Below, in pieces: positions 1 through 7,039 of a stretch of 19,278 nucleotides of DNA; the first letter of the stretch is position 1; the number at the start of each line of letters is the position of its first letter. The DNA comes from Cytophagales bacterium (GTDB lineage: Bacteria; Bacteroidota; Bacteroidia; Cytophagales; Cyclobacteriaceae), in assembly GCA_020063545.1 (NCBI GenBank), contig JAGUUF010000245.1, positions 1 through 19,278 on the forward strand, read 5' to 3'. The notes below the pieces were generated by a model. That model was not told the origin of the DNA and did no database searches. It saw only the letters and a program-made list of their open reading frames with translations. A program made the translations under genes and the position numbers.

Positions 1-25
1 AAAAAAAAAAAAAAAAAAAAAAAAA
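1..25. repeat. Poly-A homopolymer tract at window edge
   Basis: The first 25 bases are uninterrupted A, ending 10 bases before the first start codon. So long a homopolymer is unusual in a genome of this moderate GC content. It may be a contig end or assembly artefact, or a real tract whose full length lies outside the window. Confidence 0.9.
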
Positions 26-35
26 CACAACCCGT

Positions 36-353
36 ATGGCCAAACCTGCAACTAAAAAATCCGAAGCAGCAAAAAGCAGCAAGCCTGCTGCAGCAAAAAC
101 AGCCAAACCCCTTGCCATTGAAAAAGTGAGTGAACAGGTGTTGAGCAAACTGCAATCCCTTAACATCGAAGCCGGTCTTCAGGCCGACATCCAATGGTGC
201 CTGGGAAGTTACCGCCACGATAAAAATCCGGTAGGTTTATACGAGATGGGCCACAAAGCGCTGCCCGTACTCAAAGCCGCAGCTGATAAAAACAAAAAGT
301 CGGTCTCGGCCAAACTTATTGCCGACCTGGAAAAGGCGCTGAAAACAAAGTAG
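36..353 (+). CDS. Small basic-tailed protein of unknown function
   Basis: This 105-residue protein has two parts. Residues 1-25 are a low-complexity tail of Lys, Ala, Ser and Pro, with repeats such as KPAAAKTAKP, resembling the tails of histone H1-like or nucleic-acid-binding proteins. Residues 26-105 look like a compact helical domain with a central QWCLGSYRHDKNPVGLYEMG stretch. There is no signal peptide, so a cytoplasmic location is likely. The start is the first ATG after the poly-A tract. The gene ends 32 bp before the convergent deaminase gene. I recognise no named family. Nucleic-acid binding is only an inference from the basic tail. Confidence 0.7.
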   Translation: MAKPATKKSEAAKSSKPAAAKTAKPLAIEKVSEQVLSKLQSLNIEAGLQADIQWCLGSYRHDKNPVGLYEMGHKALPVLKAAADKNKKSVSAKLIADLEKALKTK

Positions 354-385
354 GAGTAAATTTTCAGTGCAGGCTTAACGGTTAC

Positions 386-874
386 CTAAATCATGTGGGT
401 AACATTGGCCAGACTGCCTGAATATTTTTCGGTAAGCACGCCAAACCGTTTCAGAAACTCAACCCCCTCATCTTCGGGCAGGCCTTTGTGTTCAGCATAG
501 GACTTAAGGTAAATAACCCGGGTTATACCCATGGAATAAATAATGCGGGCACAAGCCAGGCAGGGCGACAGCGTAACATACAAGGTTGATCCCTCAACCG
601 ATGTTTTGTTCTTTACCGCATACAGAATGGCATTCTGCTCGGCATGAATGGCCAGCGAACAGCCACCCTTTGAATCGCGCGGGCAGCCTACATCAGGCCA
701 CTCTTCATCGCAGTTATGGGTGCCCGATGGCGGGCCGTTATAACCGATGGAGATGATGCGGGTTTCTTTGGTAAGCACCGCTCCCACATGCCGCTTTATG
801 CAATGCGACCGCCTGGCCAGGTTAACGGCAAGTTCCATAAAAATATCATCAAAGGCAGGGCGTTCCATGTTCAT
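386..874 (-). CDS. Deoxycytidylate (dCMP) deaminase, ComEB-like
   Basis: This is a zinc-dependent cytidine/deoxycytidylate deaminase, expected to convert dCMP to dUMP for thymidylate synthesis in the cytoplasm. The zinc site is visible as HAEQNAI (ligand His and catalytic Glu) followed by SPCLACA (two ligand Cys). An upstream loop, YNGPPSGTHNCDEEW, with further Cys and His residues is typical of dCMP deaminases. I prefer the start at 874 (MNMERPAFDD) or 868 (MERPAFDD). An in-frame ATG at 937 would add a non-homologous tail and overlap the divergent DUF2911 gene. Length from 874 is 162 residues, normal for the family. It is convergent with the small basic-tailed gene and divergent from the secreted-protein pair. 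Confidence 0.9.
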   Translation of the reverse strand: MNMERPAFDDIFMELAVNLARRSHCIKRHVGAVLTKETRIISIGYNGPPSGTHNCDEEWPDVGCPRDSKGGCSLAIHAEQNAILYAVKNKTSVEGSTLYVTLSPCLACARIIYSMGITRVIYLKSYAEHKGLPEDEGVEFLKRFGVLTEKYSGSLANVTHMI

Positions 875-897
875 TACCGATAATCGCGCTGAACCCG

Positions 898-916
898 TTA
901 TCTTCGCCCAAGATAA
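898..916. promoter_or_regulatory. Symmetric divergent promoter element
   Basis: A perfect inverted repeat, TTATCTT-CGCCC-AAGATAA, lies between the divergent deaminase and DUF2911 genes. Each arm reads as a near match to the Bacteroidota -7 box TAnnTTTG: TATCTTCG on + and TATCTTGG on -. It could hold overlapping divergent promoters or a dimeric regulator site. The right arm touches the ATG at 916, which slightly favours the alternative start at 925 for the DUF2911 gene. Confidence 0.35.
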
Positions 917-1467
917 TGACGAACATGACACAGGCAAAACGCCTACTTTTTTTGCTTCTTATACTTTGTTCAGGCTCCCTTTATTCGCAGGAGGCCGTTA
1001 AACCCCGAACCAGTCCGTTGGCACTCATTACCATGCGCTACAAGGACACCTACGTGCGCATTACGTACTCACAACCGCACAAACGCGGGCGCCAAATCTT
1101 CGGCAAACTGGTACCCTATGGCGAAGTGTGGCGTACCGGGGCAAACGAAGCTACCGAACTAACCACCACCCGCGACATTATTATCAACGGCACCCTGCTG
1201 CCGGCCGGTAATTATACCTTGTTTACCATACCTGAAAAGGATAAATGGACCGTCATCATCAATAAAGATGTGGGCCTGTGGGGCGCCTACAATTACAACC
1301 CGAAGATGGATGCCCTCCGGTTTGAGGTACCCGTACAGCAAACCGATGTTGCGTGGGAAGCCTTTACCATGCAGTTCGACCAGCGCAACAACGTGGCCGA
1401 CCTTTTGCTTATCTGGGATACCGTTAAGATTGTTATACCGATTCAATTCATCGAACCGAAATTATGA
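916..1467 (+). CDS. Secreted DUF2911 domain protein
   Basis: This 183-residue protein begins with a signal peptide: a short basic start, a hydrophobic run LLFLLLILCSG, and probable cleavage near SLYS-Q. The mature part matches my knowledge of DUF2911, a Bacteroidota family of exported proteins with no assigned reaction. Its typical segments are RITYSQPHKRGRQIFG, VPYGEVWRTGANEAT and LPAGNYTLFTIP. An alternative start is the ATG at 925 (MTQAKR). It overlaps the next gene by ATGA (1464-1467), so the two are probably translated as a coupled pair. A periplasmic or outer-membrane-associated place is inferred from the signal peptide. Confidence 0.85.
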   Translation: MTNMTQAKRLLFLLLILCSGSLYSQEAVKPRTSPLALITMRYKDTYVRITYSQPHKRGRQIFGKLVPYGEVWRTGANEATELTTTRDIIINGTLLPAGNYTLFTIPEKDKWTVIINKDVGLWGAYNYNPKMDALRFEVPVQQTDVAWEAFTMQFDQRNNVADLLLIWDTVKIVIPIQFIEPKL

Positions 1468-1979
1468 AAGCCACTTTCCTAGTTTTCCCCCTTCTGCTTG
1501 CAGTTTTTACCGCTTCGTCACAAAACGACCTGACCGAACTGGACAGGCGCAATGGGTTTAAGGATATAAAAATGACCTACCCGATTGATTCGGTGCGGGG
1601 GGCTAAATTCAAAAAAGACTTTAGCGAAAAAGGGAACCACCCGGCCAAACTGTATGAGGTAACCGACCCCTCCTACTTAACCATTGGCGAAGTTAAAGTA
1701 AACCGCATTGAAGTAAAGACATATAAAAATCACATTTACGAAATCCTGGTGATAACCGATAAGGATACCCGGCTGATGAAAGGTATGGAAAGCGCCCTGG
1801 GAAAACCGGTTTACGATGTGCGCAACGATACCTACAAATGGACCGGCAAAAATCTGAGCCTTACCTTTAAACCAGCCTCAAAATCCGAACTGGAACTGCT
1901 GTACACTTCATACATAGTCCATAAAATGATGAAGGACGACAAGAAGAAGAAGATTGAGGATATAGCGGATGATTTTTGA
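1464..1979 (+). CDS. Secreted protein of unknown function
   Basis: This 171-residue protein has an N-terminal signal peptide (hydrophobic residues 4-18, cleavage probably after TASS-Q). The mature part starts with a RNGFKDIKMTYPIDSVRGAK segment, has predicted beta-rich stretches and ends in a highly charged tail with KDDKKKKIEDIADDF. There are no Cys residues after the signal peptide and no motif I can tie to an enzyme. The ATG overlaps the stop of the DUF2911 gene as ATGA, so it is the second gene of a coupled pair. It runs tail-to-tail with the barrel gene 15 bp away. Export to the periplasm is likely; function is unknown. Confidence 0.8.
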   Translation: MKATFLVFPLLLAVFTASSQNDLTELDRRNGFKDIKMTYPIDSVRGAKFKKDFSEKGNHPAKLYEVTDPSYLTIGEVKVNRIEVKTYKNHIYEILVITDKDTRLMKGMESALGKPVYDVRNDTYKWTGKNLSLTFKPASKSELELLYTSYIVHKMMKDDKKKKIEDIADDF

Positions 1980-1994
1980 AATTCGCTTTACTCC

Positions 1995-2615
1995 TTACCC
2001 ACCTTTACGGAAGTAGTAGATGACACCCAGGCTGATTGATCCGTAATTCACATTAAAATTATTCTCTGAAGTATCATCTTGCTTTGAATGCCTGTAACTG
2101 ATATTACCTAAACCCGCCCGGATTGCCCAATTTGCGGATGGAAAAAATATAAAATTCGGATTAATACGGAGAACAAAAATACTCTGATCAGCTTCACTTT
2201 CAGATAATGTGTTGCCATTGGTATCAACTACCTTGTTCTTAAGTTTCACCGGCTGAAAACCGATGCCGCTGTTTACTGAAAACAAAAATTTCTCCGAGAT
2301 TTCGAAGTATTTTTGTACATAAAGACTCGCAAGAAAAGAATTCGAACGAGATTCTAGAAAGTTTGAGCCTGACTCTAACTTTATGTAAGCTGATGACCAG
2401 CCGATTTCTCCGCCCACCTCCAGGTTTTCAGAAAGCAGCACACCGAAGGAGGGTGTAATGTCAAACAAGTTGTCTTTAATGATGCCCCCCTGATTTTCTG
2501 GGTAACTGCGCATATTCAAACTAAACGTACCCCCCAGGGCCTTATCGCCTTTTGTAAATTGTCCGTAAGCTTTAAAAAAGGAAACACTCAGCATAACAAC
2601 AACCAGATACTTCAT
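1995..2615 (-). CDS. Small outer-membrane beta-barrel protein
   Basis: This 206-residue protein has a signal peptide (MKYLVVVMLSVSFFKAYGQ, cleavage at or near the Gln). Alternating hydrophobic and polar strands follow, such as FGVLLSENLEVGGEIGWSSA, FLASLYVQKYFEISEKFLFSVNSGIGF and YGSISLGVIYYFRKGG. This is the pattern of 8-stranded OmpA/OmpW-like or PorT-like barrels. The last strand ends with an aromatic-rich YYF segment, as expected for barrel assembly signals. No peptidoglycan-binding domain is present. It has its own candidate -7 box at 2638-2645. A structural or small-solute role in the outer membrane is inferred; no specific ligand can be named. Confidence 0.8.
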   Translation of the reverse strand: MKYLVVVMLSVSFFKAYGQFTKGDKALGGTFSLNMRSYPENQGGIIKDNLFDITPSFGVLLSENLEVGGEIGWSSAYIKLESGSNFLESRSNSFLASLYVQKYFEISEKFLFSVNSGIGFQPVKLKNKVVDTNGNTLSESEADQSIFVLRINPNFIFFPSANWAIRAGLGNISYRHSKQDDTSENNFNVNYGSISLGVIYYFRKGG

Positions 2616-2637
2616 AAGGATTTGCGTTTTTTTCAGT

Positions 2638-2645
2638 CAAAAATA
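2638..2645 (-). promoter_or_regulatory. Candidate -7 box upstream of the barrel gene
   Basis: On the minus strand this reads TATTTTTG, matching the Bacteroidota TAnnTTTG consensus, 22 bases before the ATG at 2615. No clear TTTG -33 element is seen at the usual spacing, so this is only a candidate. Confidence 0.4.
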
Positions 2646-2780
2646 TTATAAAACTTTACTAATCGCCTCATACTATTGCACAATATTGCTCCGGATATTA
2701 CGCCATACCCGATAGTTGTTCATGACTGGACGGAATTGCCCAAACTGTTTTCAAGCCCGCGGAAAGCAATCTCTGCAGAG

Positions 2781-2800
2781 GAGAGAGAGAGAGAGAGAGA
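2781..2800. repeat. (GA)10 dinucleotide microsatellite
   Basis: Ten uninterrupted GA units lie in the 216-bp intergenic stretch between lgt and the barrel gene, preceded by the palindrome CTCTGCAGAG at 2771-2780. An inverted pair, GGAAAG (2761-2766) and CTTTCC (2801-2806), flanks the tract, so it could sit in a stem-loop. The rest of 2616-2831 holds only a candidate promoter box. Confidence 0.9.
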
Positions 2801-2831
2801 CTTTCCTGACATATCCGGCCGAAACCTTACA

Positions 2832-3626
2832 TCAGTTTTTAGTTCGTGATTTACCCGGCCGGAGCGTACTACCCCTTCTCCACCGGCTGTAAAACAACGT
2901 TGCTGCAAAAAACAAGGCAACGGAAATAAGCTGGGAGTGCGACAGATAACCGTCAATAATGAATCCGCGTGAACTGTCTCCACGGAAATACTCCAGTACA
3001 AACCGACCCGTGGCATAAAGCATCAGGTAAAGCAAGAAAAGTTGACCATGAAATTGTTTTCGTTCCCGCACCCATAACAAGGCCAGTAACACCAGCAGGA
3101 TATAACCGGCTTCCATCAATTGCGTGGGGTACAACGGTGTGTTTAGAGGTTTGGCCTGGCAGGCCGGATTGGTAAACGTTACGCTAAAAAAAGCCATGGT
3201 GGGTTTGCCATAGCAACACCCGGCCATAAAGCAGCCTACACGGCCAAACATGTGCACCAGGCAGGTAACAACGGCCATAATGTCGAGCATCCGGTAAACG
3301 GGCAGTTTGTTACGCGAAAAGAACCACAGCATGGTGGGAACAGCAAACAAAAACGATCCGTAAAACACAAAGCCGCTGCCCGTAACCAGTTGCTTCAGGT
3401 TGTGCGCGTAACGCGAAGGGTCTTCAAAAAACAAAAAAACCTTGCCGCCAATAAAGGCGGCTGCAAAAATTACAAGAAAGAGATTATTGGCCTGGTCGAA
3501 TGTAAGCTTTACTTCCTTCTTACCCTGAACAAACAGGTACGCAACGCCACATGCCACGCCCACGGCAATCATAAAGCCATACGTGTAGATTTTTATGCTT
3601 CCAAAATCGATAAGGATGGGATGCAT
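2832..3626 (-). CDS. lgt: Prolipoprotein diacylglyceryl transferase
   Basis: Lgt transfers diacylglycerol from phosphatidylglycerol to the lipobox cysteine of prolipoproteins at the inner membrane, the first step of lipoprotein maturation. This 264-residue protein has about seven hydrophobic segments. The Lgt signature is clear as HMFGRVGCFMAGCCYG at residues 125-140, the Cys-rich form I associate with Bacteroidota and some Gram-positives. Other family landmarks are FVFYG (86-90), YPTQL (166-170) and GRFVLEYFRGD (207-217), with the conserved Arg and Glu. The C-terminal tail is basic. It lies 47 bp downstream of a predicted lipoprotein gene on the same strand and is probably cotranscribed with it. 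Confidence 0.95.
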   Translation of the reverse strand: MHPILIDFGSIKIYTYGFMIAVGVACGVAYLFVQGKKEVKLTFDQANNLFLVIFAAAFIGGKVFLFFEDPSRYAHNLKQLVTGSGFVFYGSFLFAVPTMLWFFSRNKLPVYRMLDIMAVVTCLVHMFGRVGCFMAGCCYGKPTMAFFSVTFTNPACQAKPLNTPLYPTQLMEAGYILLVLLALLWVRERKQFHGQLFLLYLMLYATGRFVLEYFRGDSSRGFIIDGYLSHSQLISVALFFAATLFYSRWRRGSTLRPGKSRTKN

Positions 3627-3673
3627 ACTTTCTGCCCCCTTGATGTGGATAAGGAGGGTGTTTAAGTTAATAC

Positions 3674-4849
3674 CTACTTATACGTTATCCTGTAAATCAC
3701 GTTGGCATAGTCATCCGAAACGAGCATGGAACCGTCATTCAGCACGAGTACATCCACCGGGCGGCCCCACACTTTTTGCGTGGCATCGTCCATCCAGCCA
3801 TCAGCAAAAGTTTCGTAGCTCACGGCTTTGGAATTGTTTGCCACTTTTACCAGGCTTACCCGGTACCCGATTTTCTTCGAGCGGTTCCACGAACCATGCT
3901 CGGCAATGAAAAGTTGATTTTTGTATTGGGCGGGAAACATGCTGCCGGTATAAAACTTTAACCCGAGCGGGGCCGTGTGAGGCCCCAGGTTTTGTGCCGG
4001 TGCAACAAAAGCACTGCATGGCTTTTTGTTTCCGAATTCCGGGTCTTTTATCGTTCCGCCATGACAATATGGATATCCGAAATTCATTCCGGCTTTCGGG
4101 GCATAATTCAGTTCACAAGGCGGCAAATCATCGCCCATCATATCGCGGCCGTTGTCGGTAAACCACATTTCATTGGTTTCGGGGTGCCACGTAAAACCAA
4201 CCGTATTGCGTACGCCACGGGCAAAAATTTCCCGGCCGCTTCCATCGGCATTAATCCGGGTAATAGTGGCAAAAATCTCATCCGACTCGCAGATGTTGCA
4301 CGGTGCGCCTACCGGAACATACAGCTTACCATCCGGGCCAAAGGCAATGTACTTCCACCCGTGATGGGTCTTATCGGGGTAGTTATCGTTAACAATTACC
4401 GGCTGTGGCGGATTGCCCAGCCGTGATTCAATATCCGGAAACTTCAATATGCGGCTAACCTCAGCCACATATAAATCACCATCGTTAAAGGCTACCCCGT
4501 TGGGCATGTTCTTTCCTGATGTAACAATCCATTTCTTATCGGCCTTGTAATCGCCATCGGTATCTTTAACCGCATACACCTTATCGCCATTTCGGTTGCC
4601 TACAAACAACGTTCCTGAAGGGCTCATCGCCATGGAGCGGGCGTTGTCTACTTCGGCATATACCTCAATTTTAAAACCGGCCGGCATCCTGACTTTATCT
4701 AACGGCAGATCTTTAGAGGCCTCCGTTAATGCCGGCATGCTGCCGTCATCGGCAACCGGAAGCACGGGTTCTTCCTTTGATTTGTTGTTGCATTGAAGGA
4801 TACAACTCAAGAGCAATGCTGTGGGGAGTAATGACTTTAGAAATTTCAT
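3674..4849 (-). CDS. PQQ-dependent sugar (sorbosone) dehydrogenase-like lipoprotein
   Basis: This beta-propeller protein belongs to the soluble glucose/sorbosone dehydrogenase superfamily, which oxidises sugars or aldoses with PQQ in the periplasm. Supporting segments are MPAGFKIEVYAEV, a GTLFVGNRNGDKVYAV blade motif, THHGWKYIAFGPDGKLYVP, RGVRNTVGFTWHPETNEMWF and IAEHGSWNRS. I chose the start at 4849 (MKFLKSLL) because it opens directly into a signal peptide; an in-frame ATG at 4891 would add 14 unrelated residues. The signal ends with Cys at residues 16 and 20 followed by polar NNKSKEE, suggesting a lipoprotein. No CxxCH heme motif is seen. The actual substrate is unknown, and PQQ use is a family inference. 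Confidence 0.85.
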   Translation of the reverse strand: MKFLKSLLPTALLLSCILQCNNKSKEEPVLPVADDGSMPALTEASKDLPLDKVRMPAGFKIEVYAEVDNARSMAMSPSGTLFVGNRNGDKVYAVKDTDGDYKADKKWIVTSGKNMPNGVAFNDGDLYVAEVSRILKFPDIESRLGNPPQPVIVNDNYPDKTHHGWKYIAFGPDGKLYVPVGAPCNICESDEIFATITRINADGSGREIFARGVRNTVGFTWHPETNEMWFTDNGRDMMGDDLPPCELNYAPKAGMNFGYPYCHGGTIKDPEFGNKKPCSAFVAPAQNLGPHTAPLGLKFYTGSMFPAQYKNQLFIAEHGSWNRSKKIGYRVSLVKVANNSKAVSYETFADGWMDDATQKVWGRPVDVLVLNDGSMLVSDDYANVIYRITYK

Positions 4850-5004
4850 TTTTACCGGTTTTGAAGCGAATGTACGGGATTTGCAATGCAACTGAAACCG
4901 GATTTATACAAACAAAAAACGTTGTCGTACTAATACACTCCTCCAGGGCGGCAGTGGCAAAGGATCTCTATCGTTTTACATCAGGAAGAATCCCATTCAA
5001 CCTT

Positions 5005-5012
5005 TATCTTTG
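5005..5012 (+). promoter_or_regulatory. -7 promoter box of the ABC-F gene
   Basis: TATCTTTG is an exact match to the Bacteroidota -7 consensus TAnnTTTG. It ends only five bases before the ATG at 5018, so the transcript would have a very short leader or none. The -33 element is not clear. Confidence 0.55.
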
Positions 5013-5017
5013 CGGCC

Positions 5018-6919
5018 ATGATTTCCATAACCAACCTTTCGTACTTCATCGGTGGCCGGGCGTTGTATGAAGAAGCCGACATGTTTATCCGCCCGGATGA
5101 TAAAATCGGGCTCATCGGGCTGAATGGCCGGGGAAAATCTACCCTACTGAAACTGATAAATGGCGACTTACGCCCCGACAGCGGTACCATCAGCAAGAGT
5201 AACGATTGCACCATCGGTTTTTTAAACCAGGACCTGCTCTCTTACCAGACCGAGGACACAATTTTAACTGTTGCCATGGAGGCCTTTAAAGAAGTGGTTG
5301 ACATGGAGCGGCAAATCGAATCCATCATCCATAAGCTGGAAACCGAGTACAGCGATGCGCTGGTGGAAAAGCTGGCCAAAATCCAGGAGAAGTATGATCA
5401 CCTGGGCGGTTACTCCCTCCAATCAAAAGCCGAGGAAGTGCTGGAGGGTATCGGTTTTGCCACAAAAGATCTACACCGGCCGCTTAAGGAATTCTCAGGC
5501 GGCTGGCGCATGCGCGTTATGCTGGCCAAGTTGCTGCTGGAAAAACCCGCGCTGCTTATGCTGGACGAACCTACCAACCACCTCGACCTCCCATCAATTG
5601 AATGGGTGGAAGAATATTTACGGAATTATGAGGGTGCGGTAATTATTGTTTCGCACGACAGGCGCTTTCTGGACAATGTAATCACCAAAACGGTGGAAGT
5701 AACCCGGCAGCAGCTTATTACCTACGAAGGGAACTACAGTTTTTACCTGAAGGAAAAAGAACTGCGCGAAGAAATTCAGCAGAATGCGTTTGAAAACCAA
5801 CAGGCCAAAATACGGCAGGCCGAGCGGTTTATTGAGCGCTTCAAAGCCAAGGCCAGCAAAGCCCGCCAGGTAAAATCGAAAGAGAAAGCTATTGCCCGCA
5901 TGGACTTGGTTGAAGAAGTGGAAAGCGATGTGGCGGCAGTAAATTTCCGGTTTACATTTAACCAGCAGCCGGGCCGGTTTATTGTAACGCTCAATAACCT
6001 ATCCAAGTCGTATGGAGACCTGGAGATTCTGAGGAACACCTCTGCCACTATTGAGCGGGGTGATAAAATCGCGTTGATTGGTGCCAACGGAAGAGGAAAA
6101 TCAACGCTGCTGCGAATACTGGCAGGCACCGAATCCATTGAAGGCGAGCGTACCATCGGCTACAATGTAATCCAGGGTTTTTACGCACAACACCAGTTGG
6201 AAGCCCTGCATGTTGAAAACGAAGTACTGGAGGAACTGAAACAAGCCGGTTCCGGCAAAACGGAGCAGCAACTGCGAAACGTATTGGGCTGCTTCCTGTT
6301 TTCGGATGAAGACCAGTTTAAAAAGATTAAAGTACTGTCGGGGGGTGAGAAATCGCGCGTGGCATTAGCCAAAACGTTAATCTCCGAAGCCAATTTTCTG
6401 CTGCTGGACGAACCAACCAACCACCTTGATTTTATTTCGGAGAATATTCTTATCCAGGCCCTTCAGCAATATGCCGGAACCTTTGTGGTTGTTTCGCACA
6501 ACCGGCACTTTATCAGCCAGGTGGCCAACAAAATCTGGTACATTGAAGACAAGCAGATTAAAGAGTATCCGGGTACATACGAAGAATATGATTACTGGAA
6601 GAAAAAACGTGAAGCAGAGAACAAACAGGTTGTTGTGGTAAAACAACCGGTAATAAAAAAAGAGAAATCCGCAGAAAAGCCGGCATCCGATACAAATCGT
6701 AATAAAGAACTTACCCGGCAGTTGCGGCAGGTTGAGGAGCAGATTGAAAAAACAACGAAGCGGAAATCAGAACTTGAAACCGAACTGACCAAACCCGAAG
6801 TGTACGGAAATTTTAACAAGCTGAATGACGTACAGCAGGAGTTTGAAAAGACCGAAACGAGGCTCCGGCAGCTTACCGATGAATGGGAAGACCTGGTTAA
6901 TAAAATTGAAGTAATCTGA
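5018..6919 (+). CDS. ABC-F family ATPase (Uup/YdiF-like)
   Basis: This 633-residue protein has two ATP-binding cassettes and no membrane domain, the layout of ABC-F proteins that act on the ribosome. Cassette 1 has a Walker A GLNGRGKST (34-42), signature FSGGW (159-163), Walker B LLMLDEPTNHLD (179-190) and H-loop His213. Cassette 2 has a Walker A GANGRGKST (355-363), signature LSGGE (440-444), Walker B LLLDEPTNHLD (461-471) and H-loop His494. The linker (about 240-300) is charged and helical, as expected for the tRNA-interacting P-site motif. A Lys/Glu-rich coiled coil follows residue 560, as in Uup and YdiF. Housekeeping translation quality control is more likely than antibiotic resistance, but this is inference. 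Confidence 0.93.
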   Translation: MISITNLSYFIGGRALYEEADMFIRPDDKIGLIGLNGRGKSTLLKLINGDLRPDSGTISKSNDCTIGFLNQDLLSYQTEDTILTVAMEAFKEVVDMERQIESIIHKLETEYSDALVEKLAKIQEKYDHLGGYSLQSKAEEVLEGIGFATKDLHRPLKEFSGGWRMRVMLAKLLLEKPALLMLDEPTNHLDLPSIEWVEEYLRNYEGAVIIVSHDRRFLDNVITKTVEVTRQQLITYEGNYSFYLKEKELREEIQQNAFENQQAKIRQAERFIERFKAKASKARQVKSKEKAIARMDLVEEVESDVAAVNFRFTFNQQPGRFIVTLNNLSKSYGDLEILRNTSATIERGDKIALIGANGRGKSTLLRILAGTESIEGERTIGYNVIQGFYAQHQLEALHVENEVLEELKQAGSGKTEQQLRNVLGCFLFSDEDQFKKIKVLSGGEKSRVALAKTLISEANFLLLDEPTNHLDFISENILIQALQQYAGTFVVVSHNRHFISQVANKIWYIEDKQIKEYPGTYEEYDYWKKKREAENKQVVVVKQPVIKKEKSAEKPASDTNRNKELTRQLRQVEEQIEKTTKRKSELETELTKPEVYGNFNKLNDVQQEFEKTETRLRQLTDEWEDLVNKIEVI

Positions 6920-6922
6920 GAT

Positions 6923-7015
6923 TTACGCCTCCAGCAGCATGCTTAATGCAAGCAGTGCCGTAAGCACCGCCAGCGCAATTACACGCGAGCAGAGTTTATC
7001 AGAAATGGTATTCAT
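6923..7015 (-). CDS. Possible 30-residue single-span membrane protein
   Basis: A short open frame starts with ATG at 7015 and ends with TAA at 6923. It encodes MNTISDKLCSRVIALAVL followed by TALLALSMLLEA: a polar, mildly basic N-terminus, then about 18 hydrophobic residues, typical of small inner-membrane proteins. It lies 24 bp downstream of the sigma-linked barrel gene on the same strand, so it could be the third gene of that unit. It ends four bases from the stop of the convergent ABC-F gene. No clear Shine-Dalgarno site is present, which is common in this phylum. It could still be a chance frame. Confidence 0.4.
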   Translation of the reverse strand: MNTISDKLCSRVIALAVLTALLALSMLLEA

Positions 7016-7039
7016 CGGGACCGTGCATTTAAAAAATCA

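Noticed and set aside
875..937. Longer N-terminus for the dCMP deaminase starting at 937
   Set aside because: The extra 21 residues look unrelated to the family and would overlap the divergent DUF2911 gene and its promoter region.
2720..3016. 98-codon minus-strand frame covering the GA microsatellite and the lgt 3' end
   Set aside because: Most of it overlaps lgt in another frame and the rest is LSLSLS from the dinucleotide repeat.
3252..3665. 137-codon + strand frame opposite lgt
   Set aside because: Antisense to the Lgt signature region; composition is that of a reversed membrane-protein gene.
3977..4426. 149-codon + strand frame opposite the sugar dehydrogenase gene
   Set aside because: Shadow of the well-supported minus-strand gene, with no family features and no promoter.
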